Origin: Cladopsammia gracilis
Taxonomy: Eukaryota; Cnidaria; Anthozoa; Scleractinia; Dendrophylliidae
Assembly: GCA_022457155.1 (NCBI GenBank)
Contig: JAJGOT010000002.1
Location: 3,502,501-3,566,500, forward strand
Reading direction: 5' to 3'
Length of the DNA: 64,000 nt
Each line of letters opens with the position of its first letter. Position 1 is the first letter of the stretch. The notes below the pieces were generated by a model that saw only the letters and a list, made by a program, of their open reading frames with translations, did no database searches and was not told the DNA's origin. The position numbers and the translations under genes are program-made. Of this stretch, positions 34,447-49,400 are shown one piece after another.

Positions 34447-37400
34447 TCTTTTATTTTACACAATTACAATACTGAAGTTCAAAACTATTTTAAAATTACT
34501 TACAATATATACTTCTTACATAGCAAAAACTACTTATAGTATTAACATACCTACATAAATATATAATTACTACTAATATTACTAATAATATAATACAACT
34601 ACTGAACTAACACATAACAAAAAAAAAATAATAAAATAAAATAAAAAATAAATAAATAAATAACATATTAATCAAGCGTTTACAAGAGGTGACACTATCC
34701 ATTTTGCTTTAAAGAAATCCTTTACTTTCTTTTCACCATACAAACTTATATATCTTTCTGTTTCATATTTTACAGCAATTTTCTTTTTAAATCCATGTAT
34801 ATTTGGCAAAACTTGACCTCTTCTACAATCCCACAAGTACAATTTCCCGATTAAAATTAGATAGTTTAAAAACTTTACAGAAGGGGAGTTTTGTGTTATC
34901 ATTCCAACTAAAACATCTTGTAACGAAAGTCGAATGTTCTCATTTAAAAGTTCGTGCCACAATATTTCGAAGTCACGCCAGAAATCTCTTGAATAAGGAC
35001 AGAGATATAGGAAGTGATATAGCGTTTCTGATTCAGATGAACAAAATGAGCACGAATCACTCGTTTTAAAACCAATTTTGTAAAGTTTAGCATTAGTGTA
35101 AAGAATGGAGTTGAGAATTTTGTACTGAAATGCCTTAACATATGCTTCAAGAGCAACACTGTGCGGGATCGTAAAAATTTGTTTAACTTTCTCAAGTGTG
35201 AAATGAAATTCATCCTGCAATTTGTTTACAATAGTTGGAAAAAGAGCCTTTCTACTTACTAGTAAAGTATAATAGTCTTTTGATTTCTTCTTTGTCACAT
35301 CAAATATGTTATCATCTATTTTTAGAGCGAGTTCACCTGTTGTTGATTTAGGAGAACTATTTTTTAAAATGGAAGGAATGGAGTGTCGAAGACCTGCCCA
35401 AACTAAAAAAATTAGTTTTTGAAATCCTGTTAGAAACTAGGGAAACGGAATCTTTGTTATTTAATTCAAAGGATAGATCACTGATATGAACTATACCAGC
35501 TTCGAAATAACTTTTATAATAAACTGTTTTATTATTTATGAGTATTTGTTTGTTATTCCAAAGAATATGTTGCCAATCTTTTTCTGAAGAGAACGAATCT
35601 CTAAATTCTGACCACCACTGCAATAATTCTAGATAGAATAGCGAAGTATTCAGTGGCAGGATTCTAACATCATAATTGCAATAAAATAAAAAAAGGCCGC
35701 CAAGGGGTTCTAGATGCCATGTCAGATACCGTTTCCAGGTACCATCATTTGAGCCAAATATTCTTTTTAGCCATGCCAATCGGAGCGATATTATCATGCT
35801 ATCAAAATCAATCATCTTTAATCCTCCATTGGAGTAATCATTTATCGCTGATCTGCGTGTGACTTTATCAGGACCATTCCGTAAGAATTGAAATAATAAC
35901 TGGTTTAACTGATTAACAAATTCTTTTGGGGTAGGTATTAAGGATGACACAAAAACAAATTTTGGAATTAATAGAGATTTGATAATTGTAATTTTTCCAT
36001 AAATAGAAAGACCTCTAGAGGACCAGATTCTAATCAGGTTTTTAATGCTGTCTAATCTTTCTATGAAATTCTTTTCGAGAAGCAATTTTTGATCATACGT
36101 GTAATAAATTCCCAAAGCCTTTATCGGCTCGTTGGGCCATTTAATTCCGAAAGGCTGTGCTTTGCAATTCATTGAAGAACCTATCCACATAGCTTCCGTT
36201 TTGGAACAATTAATCTTTAAGCCAGAAACAATCTTGAAATTATCTAACAGCTTAAAGAGAGCGGTAGCAGAGCTTGTGTCGGCAAGTATTACCGTCGTAT
36301 CATCTGCGTATTGAAGGATTTTTGTCTCCTCACTCCCAATAGAGATGCCTTTTATATCTTTGTTTTGTCGAATTGCTATTGCTAATATTTCTATAGTTAC
36401 TACAAAGAGATAAGGAGAGAGTGGGTCCCCCTGTCGTACCCCACGTTCAAGATTGAAGTATTCAGATGAAAGTCCGTTGTTTATTACACAGCTTTGTATG
36501 TTTCTGTAGAACGTTTTCACCCAATGGATGAAATTAGGTCCAAAATTAAAGGATTCCAAACAATAGCGAAGAAATTCCCATTCTACGCTATCAAATGCCT
36601 TTTCGAAATCAATAAATATCATTAATCCCGGAATGCTTTTTTTTGCAGTGAAATCCATAATATCGAAAACTGATCTAATTGTTTCGCCGATATATCGGTC
36701 CTTCACGTATCCAGTTTGGTTATGGTGTATGATATTTGGAAAAACATTCTTAATTCTAGTGGCGATCACTTTGGACATTACTTTTGTGTCAACGTTTACG
36801 AGAGAAATTGGACGCCAGTTCTCAATATATGAACGATCTTTTCCTTTTTTTTCTATTAGAGTAATTACCGCTTGTTTTTGAGAGCAAGACATTTCACCTT
36901 TTTCAAAGCTTTCGTTCGCACATTTAAGAAATGGGTCGCTAATTAATGACCAGAACACTTTGTAAAATTCTACAGGAATTCCGTCATTCCCGGGAGTTTT
37001 GTTAGTTTGAAAACTATCGAGGATATTATAACATTCCTCAGCTGAAATTTTGCCTTCACAGGACAACATTTGTTCTTCGGTTAGTTGAGGTATATTCAAA
37101 TTCTCTAGAAACTTTACAATGTTCTGACAGTTCTCCGCATCACTAATTGAACTTTTGTATAGCTCTTGGTAAAATCGTCTTTGTTCTTGAAGAATGTCAA
37201 AAGGATTTGTCTTTACGACGCCGCTGATGACTAGTTTCCTTATATGCTTTTTCACATGATTTCTTTTTTCTAAATTTAGGAAATATTTGGTACTTTTTTC
37301 GCCGTGTTCATGCCAGCGAGCTCGGGCACGGATTATTATTCCGTTGACTTTTTCATCATAAAATAATTCAAGCTTTTCCTTAGCCGCATTTAAATTGTTA

Positions 37401-40400
37401 CCATTCAAGTCATTGGGGTTCTTTTCGAAAACCTGTCTCGCTTCAGTATATTCTTTTTCAAGTTTTAATCCTCTTTCATTTCTCTTCTTTGCCTTCGTTT
37501 TGGAATATTTTATAGCATGAGCTCTTATGTTATATTTTATCCAGTCCCAAATATTACGATGGTTGGAAAGTTCTTTTCGGCCTTCCGCGATCCAAATTGG
37601 TAACATTTTTGTAAGATCATCAATGTACTCATCATCTTTTAATATAGAGGTGTTCATCTTCCAGAACCCAGGACCTTTAGCCTCTTTGTCCACGTTTCCA
37701 AATTCTAGATAGATAGCGAAATGGTCAGTTCTAATGGCGGGGATTATATTTGTGGCTTTGACCCAGTCATGTAAATTATTAGAGATCAACCAATAATCAA
37801 GGCGACAAAAAATTAGCGGAGATCGTTGACTCCAGGTAAAACTTTTAGTTTGCGGGTTTTTAATTCTCCATATATCAACAAGATCTAGTTGACTTTGGAC
37901 ATCATTGATGCAATTTATCACAGATTTCCTAGGCGTCATTATGCCACCTTTTTTGTCCAGTGTAGGATTCAGAGGACAATTGAAATCACCTCCAATCACA
38001 ATATTTTCTTCTGAATCCAAATTTTCGGTTGCCAGCTTAGTTAACAGATCTTTGAAAAATTTCACGATATTTTCGTCTTTGCTTGGTGCATAAATGTTTA
38101 TAAGAACAAACATTTTATCTTGGATGGCAGCTTTAACCACGATATACCTTCCAGATGTATCTACCATTTGAGAGTGAATAACACAATCAAGACCTTTTTT
38201 GATTAAGATTGCAACACCTCGAGAGTTTGAGCTCCCATGAGAGCAAATAAGTTCTGCACCCCATTCGTTTTTCCAATTTAACTGTGTTGACAATGTCGAA
38301 TGAGTTTCTTGCAAGAATATTATATCAGAGTTTCTTTTTCGACACCACGTAAAAATCGTTCGCCTTTTTCTGAAATTGCTTAATCCCTTCACATTAAGAG
38401 ATAGTAAACTAAGAGAATGATCGGTCATTAGAGCTGAATCGGGGACGTGGTATTATAGATGAGGTCAAATAATACGAAAATGATATCAAAGATATCGCAG
38501 AATGCAAGAAAATATAGTGTATATAAACTGATGATATCGCTCTAAAACAAATTATTAATCTACAGGAAAACATACAATAACCTGTAAGGTAAAAAGTTTC
38601 TAGATTAATCGCATTTTTTGTGAAGCAAGGAAGGTAAAATAATTTGACACTAATAAAACACGTAAACGATAAACTAAACTTAACTATCGATATGCTGTCG
38701 TGCTGTGACCGCTTTGGCTTTGGCTTTAGTTTCCGCTGTATCTTGTATCCATAATGAGACCGTAATATGGGAGATTGATTGTTTCTTCGCCTCTATAGAT
38801 TTGCCCGTTTATAATTAGCTTATCAACTTTGAAATAGGCTTTTTGCTTTTTCTGTTTGGCCTTTTTCAGGATGGGATATAGCGTCTTCTGTATTTCATCA
38901 ATTTCCCGAGGAAAATCATTCACGATTGAAATGTTTGTGTTTTTCAAGTTTTTAACAAACGACCAAACATATTCCTTATCTTGAAAGAAGCTAAATTTAG
39001 CTATAATAGGCCTTGGTTTGACGTTCTGTCCAGGACTGGTATTCTTCCGAGCAGGGATGCGATGAACGCGTTCGAAACGGATCTGCTCGATATCTTTCTC
39101 TGGGATTTTAAGTTTATCGCGCATCACTTTCCTCAATTCATCTTCAGCAAAAGTTGACTCACCTCTTCCTTCTGGAACATTAAACACTTTTAGATTTTCG
39201 CGTCTTGTGTATGCTTCTAACCTGATGTTACGGCACTCAAGATATTTTATTTTAGCATTGAGGTCTTCCAGATTCTTCGCGTAGGATTCCAGTGTTGCAC
39301 ACATGGCGGTTGAAGATGAATTTAGGTCGTCGATGTCAGCTTGAGCGGTGTTTAGACTTTCTTGTAAATTTTTATTTTCTTTTTCCAATTCTGCCACTCT
39401 ACCTTGCATAGCCTCTAACTCGCCAAGTCTTGTAAGCACTTTGTCAATCTTTTCACTGACTTCATCCAGTTTGGAAAAAGCCTCACAATAATGGCCGTCC
39501 GCTTCGTCTTCCCCGTCAGTCTGTGAACCGCTTTCTCTTAACCGTTTCCGGCTATCAGCACGGGCGTCTTCTTTTCCCATGTTGTTTTAAAAGCGAATAA
39601 AGCCTAGCAGCCTTCATTAATTACATTATCTTGAAAATTTTGAATTCCGTTTAAAGAAGCTAGCGAAAACACGTCCGCCCTCAACGAAGGCCAGGTTACT
39701 CCTCCCTTGCTTGATGGCTTCTACTTTCTCCTCGGTCGGGGAGATTCCTTCAGCTGAAATGATGCAGCCCATGTAGGTTACTGACTTCTGCATGAACTTG
39801 CATTTGTTGAGCTGAAGTCTTAAACCATAGTCGTGTAAGCGGCTGAGAACAGTGTTCAAATTCTTGATATGATGATCATCATCCTTACCCGTGATTAGAA
39901 TATCATCTTGAATGCTCGCAACATGTTCCAGGCCTTGAAGGATAACGTCCATAGTGCGCTGGAAAATTGCCGGGGATGAAGCAATACCGAAGGGTAATCG
40001 CTTGTAACGGTAGAGACCACGATGCGTATTAATGGTGACAAACTGTTGGCTGTCTGGGTCCAACGGGAGTTGCTGATATGCGCTCTTCAAATCAAGCTTG
40101 GTGAATCTTGTTCCTCCGCGCAGCTTGACAAAAACATCCTCAGGCAGTGGGATTGGATACTGTGAGACATTAAGTTGTGGGTTGACAGTAACCGCGTAGT
40201 CGCCACATGAGCGTGTGGTACCATCTACTTTTGGTACATGAACCATGGGCGTTGCCCATTCGCTGAATTCCACCCTCTCAACAATGCCCTCGGATTCAAG
40301 TCGGTTGTACTCGGCCTCAACTGCTGCTTGTAGAGCATAAAGGACTGGGCGAGCCTTGTAGAACTTAGGTTGGGCATCAGTCTTCATCTCCAGTTTAGCT

Positions 40401-43400
40401 GTGATTCCTCTGATAGTCCCAAGGCCCGGCTGAAAGACACTGGGGTAAGACTGGATCGTGGTGTGCAATCGCGTCTTTATGTCTTGTGGTAGGCCTGCAT
40501 CAGACACATGGATACTGAATATTTTCTTCCAGTTGAGTTTGACACAAGAAAGCCAATCTCTTCCGAAAAGACACGGCCCTGAGCCTTCAACTACTAGAAG
40601 TGGCACAGTCACACACTGATTTTGGTACTTCAGTTGTACATGAAATTCACCAGAAACTTGGACTGGGTGCCCTGTGTACGTGTGTAGGCGAGTACTGGAG
40701 GGCTGGAGAGGAGTTCCATTGAAGTACTTGTTGTAAGTCTCCTGTGATATGATCGAGACACCTGCCCCAGTGTCAAGTTCCATTAAAAGGTGTACTCCAT
40801 TTAGTTCGACCGGAATTTCAATGCCATTTCTATCTGTATTGAGGTTGTACAGTGCAAACGAAAATGGATCAACTGAAGAGGGGTCAGCCTGTGGCGATAA
40901 AGGCTCTTCCATTTTGTGCACCTTCTGAGATTTCCTTTTGCATGCATCAGTGATGTGACCCGATCGCCCACAGGAATGGCACGTGTAATTCCTGTATTTG
41001 CACTGGGAGCGAGGGTGACCTGTTTTCCCGCAACTAAGGCATTCTGAAGTGCTGTTATTGTTGTGCTGGGAAGGCTTCTTGCTGTCGTGGACCTTGCCCG
41101 GAGGCTTGCGTGATTTGCGAGGACGGAAAGTCCGACGGGGCTCTGAATCAAGCTTGTTTACCGGAGTTGCGGTGTCTTGAGAAAATGCAGCAACGTCTTT
41201 CTCGGCCGCTTCTGTGCCGAGTGCATTCTTGAGGGCTTCGTCGAATGTGTGTTCTTCGGTTAGTAACTTTTTCTGGATTTCTTTGCTGCGAAGACCACAG
41301 ACGAAACGATCACGCAGCGCTTCGTTGAGATGCGTGCCAAAGTTGCACGTGGAGGCCAAATGTTTTAAGTTGGCAGCGAAGGTGGCGACGCTCTCGCCTT
41401 CGCATTGAATGCAGTTGTGGAATCGGTATCGTTCAGCGATGACAAGTTTCTTCGGCGCGAAATGGTTCTTGAGAATGGTTGCAAGTTGTGCATACGTTTT
41501 CGCTGAAGGAGCTGTTGGAGAGCACAGATCCGAAAGGACATCGTAGGCTTTAGAAGCGATAACAGATATCAAGGTCGCCCTACGTTTGTGCGACTCCGCC
41601 GAATCCGCAGGAACGCCGTTCGCTACGAAGTACTGTTCCAGTCGCTCCAGGTAGCGATGGATGTTTGTCGAGTCTGGATTGAACTCTTCTATTTTACCTA
41701 AGCTTGGCATGATCCCGTCCTCGTCGCCAGAAATGTTATGTTCTCGGGGAAAAGTTCGACAGACAGCAAGACACAAAAGATGGCGGACCAACAACTGATT
41801 GTAATCTTAAAAGCACATGGTTACATACAGAGCAACCGCTGGACACTGCGGGCTCACTAGAAACTATTAATATCACTATAACAACAATGTAATGCTTTGT
41901 TACGATACAAGTTGCGTAGAGGGATGTACGTGACACGTGCAATTTCATCTGCAACTTGTCTTGCAAAGACTCTCGCCAGCATTTGCATTGCAAGTTGTAA
42001 GAAAAAATGTATTGCCGTGTGTAACAGCACCTAACATGTTTTTTGTATCAGCTCACCAGTACCAAAATTGTACAGTGGAATCCCAATTTAACCAAGCGCT
42101 AAGGGACTGGGGAAATTGGTCTGTTATATCAAGGGTCCTTATATCGAAAACCTTGTTATAACGAATTTGCGGCAAAACAACCAAAATGCTCGTTATATCT
42201 AGTTATAGTTGGAGTAATAATTGTTTTGTAACGGTGTAACATATTTCCGGATCTGAACAAATAAAATTTGCACTTTAACCCATTGACTCCTGAGAATTTT
42301 TATGTTTTTGAGTGATTTTCTGCATATAAACGAGCTATAGGATTTCGTGATTGCATATTTGGGGTGACCATTGAAAGTTCTGCTGTTCTAACACACTGAA
42401 GATTTGAGTTTACTAGAAACGTCATTCTGACGTAGTGTTTTTGCTTCGTTGAGCTATAACAACGGCTCATTTTTATGGTTTGTATGCGATATTTGGTAAG
42501 TTTACAGCCATTTTTCATCTTTAGTAGCTGCCTGATGAGCATCATTAAGCGTGAAGGTAGCTAAGAGTCCACTTTCTCAAAGAAGCGAGTAAGGTGATGT
42601 ACTTCGTTTGCGAATTTGGCTTGTCGCTCATAGAACTGGAAAAATGGCCGCTCCAAAACGAAGTAGCCTTGGGACTCCACTACTGATGAATTTCTTGACC
42701 TACCACGACATATTTTGGAATTTGCGACCGCTAAAGTATGCAACAAGCACGAAACTTCGGTGGTAGGTTGGAGTGGCTGTGGACTTAGTATAAATATGAA
42801 ATATGGGAAGAAGAACGAACGCTGTCAAAAATTCTCGCTATTTCCCAGCATGCAGTGCGGTTGTAATGTTGAAAATTGAAGCAAGGCCAGGATGCACTGA
42901 AACAAGAGGCTGTAACTCAGTTTTGGAAAATACATTTGTTTCCAAAGGTGTGGGATGTTTTGGCTTACTTGCCTCTCTTTTACTTCAACAGGGGGAAATC
43001 TAAAGTTGGTCCCAGGCCATTTTTCTTGACCTTTAAGAAAATTAACAAATTTGTACACTTGAAGGTCTTTTTTGCATTAGTAGGGAATCTACTGTATATT
43101 ATATGATTAAGTCATGTACATGTACTGAATACAGTTGCAAGGAAGTCCAATTTCAAATGTTAATGAGTGCTATTTTCTCTAGGGATAGGTCCAGTGAGCT
43201 TATAAGTACAATTGAAAACCTCCAGCTTAATAACAAGCGCCTACTGGAGCAACACAATGCCATGCATGCTCAAGTATGTACAGTACAATGTACCCTACTG
43301 GTAGTTAGATTAAGCAGGGTAATAGACAAGTGCAATCAGGGGTATAATCTTGGAGGTATTAAAAGTGCTTGCTACCCAACTATATACATGTATAGGACTC

Positions 43401-46400
43401 ATCTTACATGGACAGGCATAGTCCAATATCAAGGAATATTTATTTATTAATTAAATGGGCTTTGCATGTAAGATGCGAAAAGAGTTGGACTATTAGGAGA
43501 AGTGGGGGGGAGAAGTTTTCTTAGATGTTCATAGTTTCAGTCACTGGTAGTTTATTGGTTTTCATTACATACAACAATATACACGACAATGACCTGTATA
43601 AATAGATTTTTCCTTTTCCCTTTGATGCAGATGGAAAGCACGGAAGAGGCAAACAGTCAACTTATTGCAGAAGTAGAAAGTTTGCAAAAGCAACTGAGAA
43701 GGTGATGCTCACACTATAAATGCTAGTACAGCTACTGTATTACCTGCAGCAGTTACCTTACACTGTAGAGACAAATCCCCACCCTCCCTCCCCCCCCCCC
43801 CCTCCTCCCCCTGACTCACCAATGTTCAACATTTTGGCAATGAAAAGAATCCAGGGAATCATCAAACCTTTAATAAATTCAATGAATAATTCACATACTG
43901 CCAGTATTTATGTATAGCATTATCTAGGTCAGTAGATAGGCCGCACTCATTGCACATGCGCGCTTTCGCCATGTGTCATGCCCGTGTCCATCTTGTTGTT
44001 GTAGTTTACATCTTGGCTGATTAAGCACCTTTTGAAAGTCTGTGCTCTGTTGGTAAGCCCGTCGACTGGCGTACCAAGTTTTATTTTTAATAGTGAAATG
44101 TAACTACATGTACCAGTACTACAGTTGTAGTTAAGAGAAATTTGATGTTGATCTCTTGGGGCTTATAAAGGGTTAATATGCAAGGGTTCCATTAATACTG
44201 TATGTAAATTGTATAGTTAGATGAAAAAATAAGGAGAGATTTCAAATTTATTATAGTTACCAGTTAATGATGGATAAAAGCAAAGAAAAGGACAAAGAAA
44301 ATATTGAGTTACGGCAAACAGGTAAGATTTAAAGTATCATGTACTACATGTATTTAGCAAGGCTGTTTCATAGATGTCCAGACAAAAATTGACTTTGGTT
44401 ACACCAAAGAAAATAATAGGAAAAGGTCACAGACTTGCCACATCAATTAATTTGGGTTCAATTCCAGAGAGTTCAGTTCTGATAAAAGATATATTGCACA
44501 CAACTGACTAAGTCTTGTATGAAAGTGCAAATAGTGGCATATGTCTTGTTCTTGGGCTGAACCCTGAGCTTCCATTGTGGTAAAGGGCATTTTTTTTAGT
44601 TGTGAATTTCCATATTACAATTTTCAGTGATAAAATGTAATTGGTTGGCCTATCTTAAATCAAAATTGTATCAGGAGTTTTAATGTTGTGCATACATGCG
44701 TGTACATGTAGTTTTACTAAACTCTTGTCTAATTATTTTGCCAGTTTCTGATGCACTTGATGCAAACCAGTGCCTAGAAACAAAAGTCTCACAGCTGGTC
44801 AGTGTTTAACACTTAATATATATAGATAGGCATAGCCTAACAGTGGAGCTCACTGAACAAAAGGCTGACGATAAGCTTAACTTAGGTGAAAGGTCGGAAG
44901 CACAAGAAAAATTAGAATTAAGATTGACGACCGGGCTATTTTTCAATTATTGCAATTCTCAAAAACAGTACATTACGCGACGGTCTGTGCAATACATTTA
45001 GACTGCACAAAAGCTCACAAAAACAACTGTTTCTTGGTCTAGAATAACTAGTATGACTAATATCCAAATGAAATACACCAGTCACATTATTGAAAATTGC
45101 CCGAGCAACTGATTTGAAAAACAAAATTGTAAAACATACGCAGACATCTTTGCACAATTAAGGTGAGTTAGACAACGCAAGTGAAGTTAGAACTATAAAA
45201 TGCAAGTCTCATTTTGTTTATATAAAATCACTTTTCAACCTATGTAATGAATGAACAAACACATAAAAATGGACAACAAAATCTTCTTTTGAAAAATTTT
45301 ACTCAAATATCTGTTAGTTTATGTTTTAAAGCAAAAGGCGTACTGTTAGCACATCGAGGAGCTGCCTGGCTTAACACATGGTGAAATTCAAGATGTCAAT
45401 CCGACTAAATTCGAGCACATTTTATAAACATTTCTCCAAAACTAACGAGAACACAAATAAAGAAGAGGTCAATCAAAAATTGATATCAACATAAATTTCC
45501 ATAGAAAAATGCAATTCCTTTTACCATTAAGTCCCTCAGCTGCTTGAAAATTCTTTAAAACTCCGCTTCTTTGCGGGTTATGACTTCTGAAGAACCAAAG
45601 CCGAAATATCGCCCCCACATTGACAAAAGGCATCTGAAGTTCCTCGAAGCAAGATTTCGTCGCTTGAAGCTCTCATTTTTCTGAGTTTTCTTTAAAGCTT
45701 TCTCTTTCTATTTTGGTTAAACGATGGATTTTCCCAACAGATGTGGAGGTCTTCTTTGATCTTTAGATTGATGCCCATGGGAGCTGTGTCAAAATAATCA
45801 CTATTACATAGCTCACGCATCCCTTTGAGCTCTCAAGGTGTTTATATATGTGTGATGTTTTATCCATACTAAGGTGTTCACGTATCCGAGTGGCAAAGTG
45901 TCGTGTGGTTTCACCCACATAGTTGGCTGCAGCTGCACAGAGCTCCTTAGAGATAGGATCTTTTGCACTAAATAAACTGTCTATTTTAAAGGATGTAAAG
46001 GCTATCTTAATGTTGAAATTATCATTGCAATAGCATTTGTGAATTTGTCTTAGGCACCTTTGTGCTATTTTTGAAAATGGACCTACAAATGGAAGTTTAA
46101 AATAGTATTCAGTGCCCAAGGTCTCCTTCCTCCCATTATTTGACTTACCTTTCTCATTGATCTTGCAAAGATATTTCTTAGCAACCCCCTCAATCAAATG
46201 ATTAGGAAAACAATTTCTCTTTAAGATGTTAGTGAAGTTAACTATGTCCTCGTGAAAACCAATCCAGAGCATGTAAACTAGACTGTTATTTCACCATTAA
46301 AGCTTTCTGATCTACATAGAAAAGTAAATAAAGGAGAAGTTAGTTACAGTGGTATTTTTCCTCCTTTCTTATATTTAGGAGAAAGAGCGTGCCCTATATG

Positions 46401-49400
46401 AAAGTAACATAAATGGAATAGAAGAAAAAGTAAGTCTCCCAGAAATGAGACAGTTCTTAGTTTACTTTACACACATATAAAAATAGCTGAAAAAATGTAA
46501 ACAGCAATAAACTCATTGAAAATTTATGAACTTGGGGAAGGTGCCTGAAAGGTTGGTGGAGTCTTATGACATACAAGCTGAGTGTAGTACGGTACATTGC
46601 AGTGCATAATTATCCATAGCAACCCTGTGAGCAATAATCGTTTTACATGTACAACAACACTGACTTCCAATGTTTTACCCTTTAATTCCGTAGTTATTCC
46701 AATAAGCGCCCACCTTGAATAAGCGCCCATCCTGTAAGTACGAAAAGTTAATAAGCACCCAGCCTCGATTAAGCACCCACTCTCAAGGTCCAAAAATTTA
46801 ATAAGCGCCCAGGGCGCTTAATCGAATAAATACAGTATCTAAGGATGGCAAATTTCAAAATTAAAAAAAAATTCCAAAAATATGAAAAAACAATTGTATT
46901 ATGCCATAGTACAGCTGAAGAGGTTTCATTTGAATGGTCACACCATAGGATTTTGTCCACAAAGTCAAAAGGTAGAACTACACCACATGTCTCCATTATT
47001 GATTCTGGGAGTAAAAGGGTTAATAAATATTGTAATTGTTATTTTAGTAAATTATATATTTTTTAATAGTTCTTACTACATGTGCCTGTATTTTCTGAAC
47101 TCACTTTAGCTTCTGGAGGCACAAGCACAAATAGAACTCCTTGAACATGAAAGACAGAGACTTATTCATGATTTAGCCGAGCAAAAGGTACATATACGAT
47201 CTCTTTTTTTTTAGTATATTCATACTTAGAAAATATTTGAAAATCTCAACTAACTCCTCTAGTTAGTGACAAAAGAAAATGATTGACCACTATCATGTGA
47301 TTGTGTTTTGAGGTAACAGTGTTACAGTGTATGACCTATGATAATGACTATGCTTGTTATGTTGCTGGTGGGTAGCTGTGGCCAATAGGAGAAGTATACA
47401 TGTACAATGTATGAGGCTCTCTTGGAAAGGAGACAAAAAGGACTGGTAGCTACACTCGCATGTAATGGAAGCCTAAAAGAGAGCTTGACATTAATTATTA
47501 TTTTTTCAACTGTAACAATTTCACTAAGGTGTCAGATGGCCAGCAATGTTGGGGTTATTAACATTGGCAACCTGTTTTTTACATAGATACATGTAGTCCT
47601 CTAACCACTTCATTTCCTTTTTATCTGTTAGCAATATTGTACTGATCTTCAGGAGATTCAGGGAGTTAAAAATGACATGATTGCTAAGGTACTTTTTGGT
47701 TCTTGTTGCACAACCCTTTTATTGACTACAATTCACTCTGTGCTGTATGCTGTGTGTAAACAAGATAAAATATGGTTTGATTTCATTATCAATATCAATG
47801 TTTATATAATAATTATTTGCACATGTTAATTGTGTGAAATAGAATAAAATGAAATAGTACCGTCATGTTATAAAAGCCAGTTTATCATTTTTTTATGATA
47901 ATAAATTATCAGGGCTTTCGTAAAGCTTTGAAGTAACCACAGTGTTGGACATTTCAAATGAAAAATTAATACTCCCCCTCCCCCTCCCCCTCCCCTCCCC
48001 CCTAGTTCAGTGATGGGAAAATGGTGCGTTTTGGTTTTCACGCAAATCCATTATTGAATCGGGGGAGAGGAGGTGTTGTTTCTCCTTTTATTCCGTCCAA
48101 GATTACAGCTTCCCATTGCTGTTGCCCTAAAAAAAATATTTTCAAACCTTGAGTTTTTGGTCATCTTCATCGCAGTTGCCAGCTATAATAGCCGTTTCCT
48201 GACTACTAATGACAGCCCTTAGAGATGGACAGTCATACAATATAACTTATATATTGTTCTTAGTTCTAAGACTTAGTCATCTTCCCCTTTCAGGAATCCT
48301 CAACTAACTCTTCAATGATTGTGGGTCTTGCATCAGAAAATGAGGTGCATTATATACAATGTTACAAAAATAAATAGATGCTATACAGATACCTTAATGT
48401 TAATTTGTTGTTTGTTTTTTAATTTTGACCAAAGTGTAGTTATTTTGTCTTCATACATGAACATGTAGGGATAATAAATGTAGAAGTATACATGTAGTGC
48501 TCATTTTATAGTAAAAAAATTCAAACACACCTAAAATTCTGATTATTAAAAAATTGATGTGTCAATCTGGTGCAAATCTTTTGTGCAAATAATTACGTTG
48601 TTATTCTTGCAAGCTAATTAAATAGCAAAAATAATATTAAGTTGCAATATTAAATTTTCACTTCAGTTTGTCAGTAATTGTTTCTTACTTTTGTTTTCCC
48701 CAGACCTTGAAGATGGAAAAAGGAAGATTAGAAAATCGTATTTTAGATCTAGAAGAAAATGTGCTCAGGTACAATAATATACTGTTTAAGTTTTTATTTT
48801 TCCCTGGTTTTGTTTTGTTTCATTCATGACTTGTTTGGTTCATTTTGACAGACTAAAAAGAAGTGAATTGTCAGCTGAAAAGAGTCAGTTGGCTCAAAAT
48901 GGACCAGCTCTGACTAGTACACCATTTTCTCGTCTGTCTTCTCTGCAACAGGAGCTTGAAGCTCAAGAGGTACTTGTATTATTAATGTGGCTAATAATGT
49001 TGCTGGACAGCAGTGCTCCACATGGCCTGGGTATATGTGGTGGCTGCTTTGCTTCCCAGGGCCCCTCATTTCTTACAGCACACAAGTTTGTGCCTGGACA
49101 TTTTGCATCTGTTCACTTGCTGACAAAATGGGAAAGTTCTTTTCTTTTCTTTTTCGCTATTACGCTTGATCCTACATAATGATAGCAACGCATTAAGCCA
49201 CAAGAAGACTAAAAAGAAATCTATCAAGCCAAACAAATGATACAGTATCTTAAAATACATGTATGCTGCATTGGTGCCTTTCAAGTTTTGCTTATTGGCA
49301 ATCCATAACATAGTAGAGGTTTCTTCTTCATGTGTTATTTTCTAAATAAAGACTTGATACTCTGTATGGTGCATGACTCATGAAAAGTGATGAAACCATT

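Larger units (their letters stand above)
34412..39705 (-). mobile_element. Tx1/L1-like LINE, apparently full length, inserted in Gypsy pol
   Basis: The 17-bp target duplication CTTGCTTGATGGCTTCT occurs at 34395-34411 and 39706-39722. The left end is a run of about 29 T, i.e. a poly-A tail on the minus strand. Two frames (ORF1 and ORF2) are present with a 5' leader of about 125 nt, so the copy seems full length (5.29 kb). Target-primed reverse transcription explains the structure. The only obvious lesion is one frameshift in ORF2. Confidence 0.93.
32092..41883 (-). mobile_element. Gypsy-type LTR retrotransposon with a nested LINE
   Basis: 150-bp LTRs beginning TGTTATGTTCTC and ending CACTATAACA lie at 32092-32241 and 41734-41883. 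By eye they differ at only two positions. The target duplication is ACAAT on both sides (32087-32091, 41884-41888). A purine-rich GCGGGGAGG next to the left LTR suits a polypurine tract on the minus strand. CTGGCGACGAGGAC just inside the right LTR is the likely primer-binding region. Gag, protease, RT, RNase H and integrase are all encoded on the minus strand, and domain order (integrase last) makes it Gypsy/Metaviridae. It fills most of intron 6 of the KASH5-like gene, in antisense. A LINE splits the pol frame. Confidence 0.95.

Noticed and set aside
37527..38093. Plus-strand frames of 61-62 residues
   Set aside because: Antisense to the intact LINE ORF2 endonuclease.
39505..39540. SGSQTDGEDE in LINE ORF1 as a link to the SQTDL array
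   Set aside because: A single short match in an acidic region, in an unrelated mobile protein; most likely coincidence.
45587..45606. Seventh hammerhead-like core beside the intron 10 PLE
   Set aside because: CTGAAGA and GAAA are present, but the intervening ACCAAAGCC does not form a stem. Counted only as decayed.
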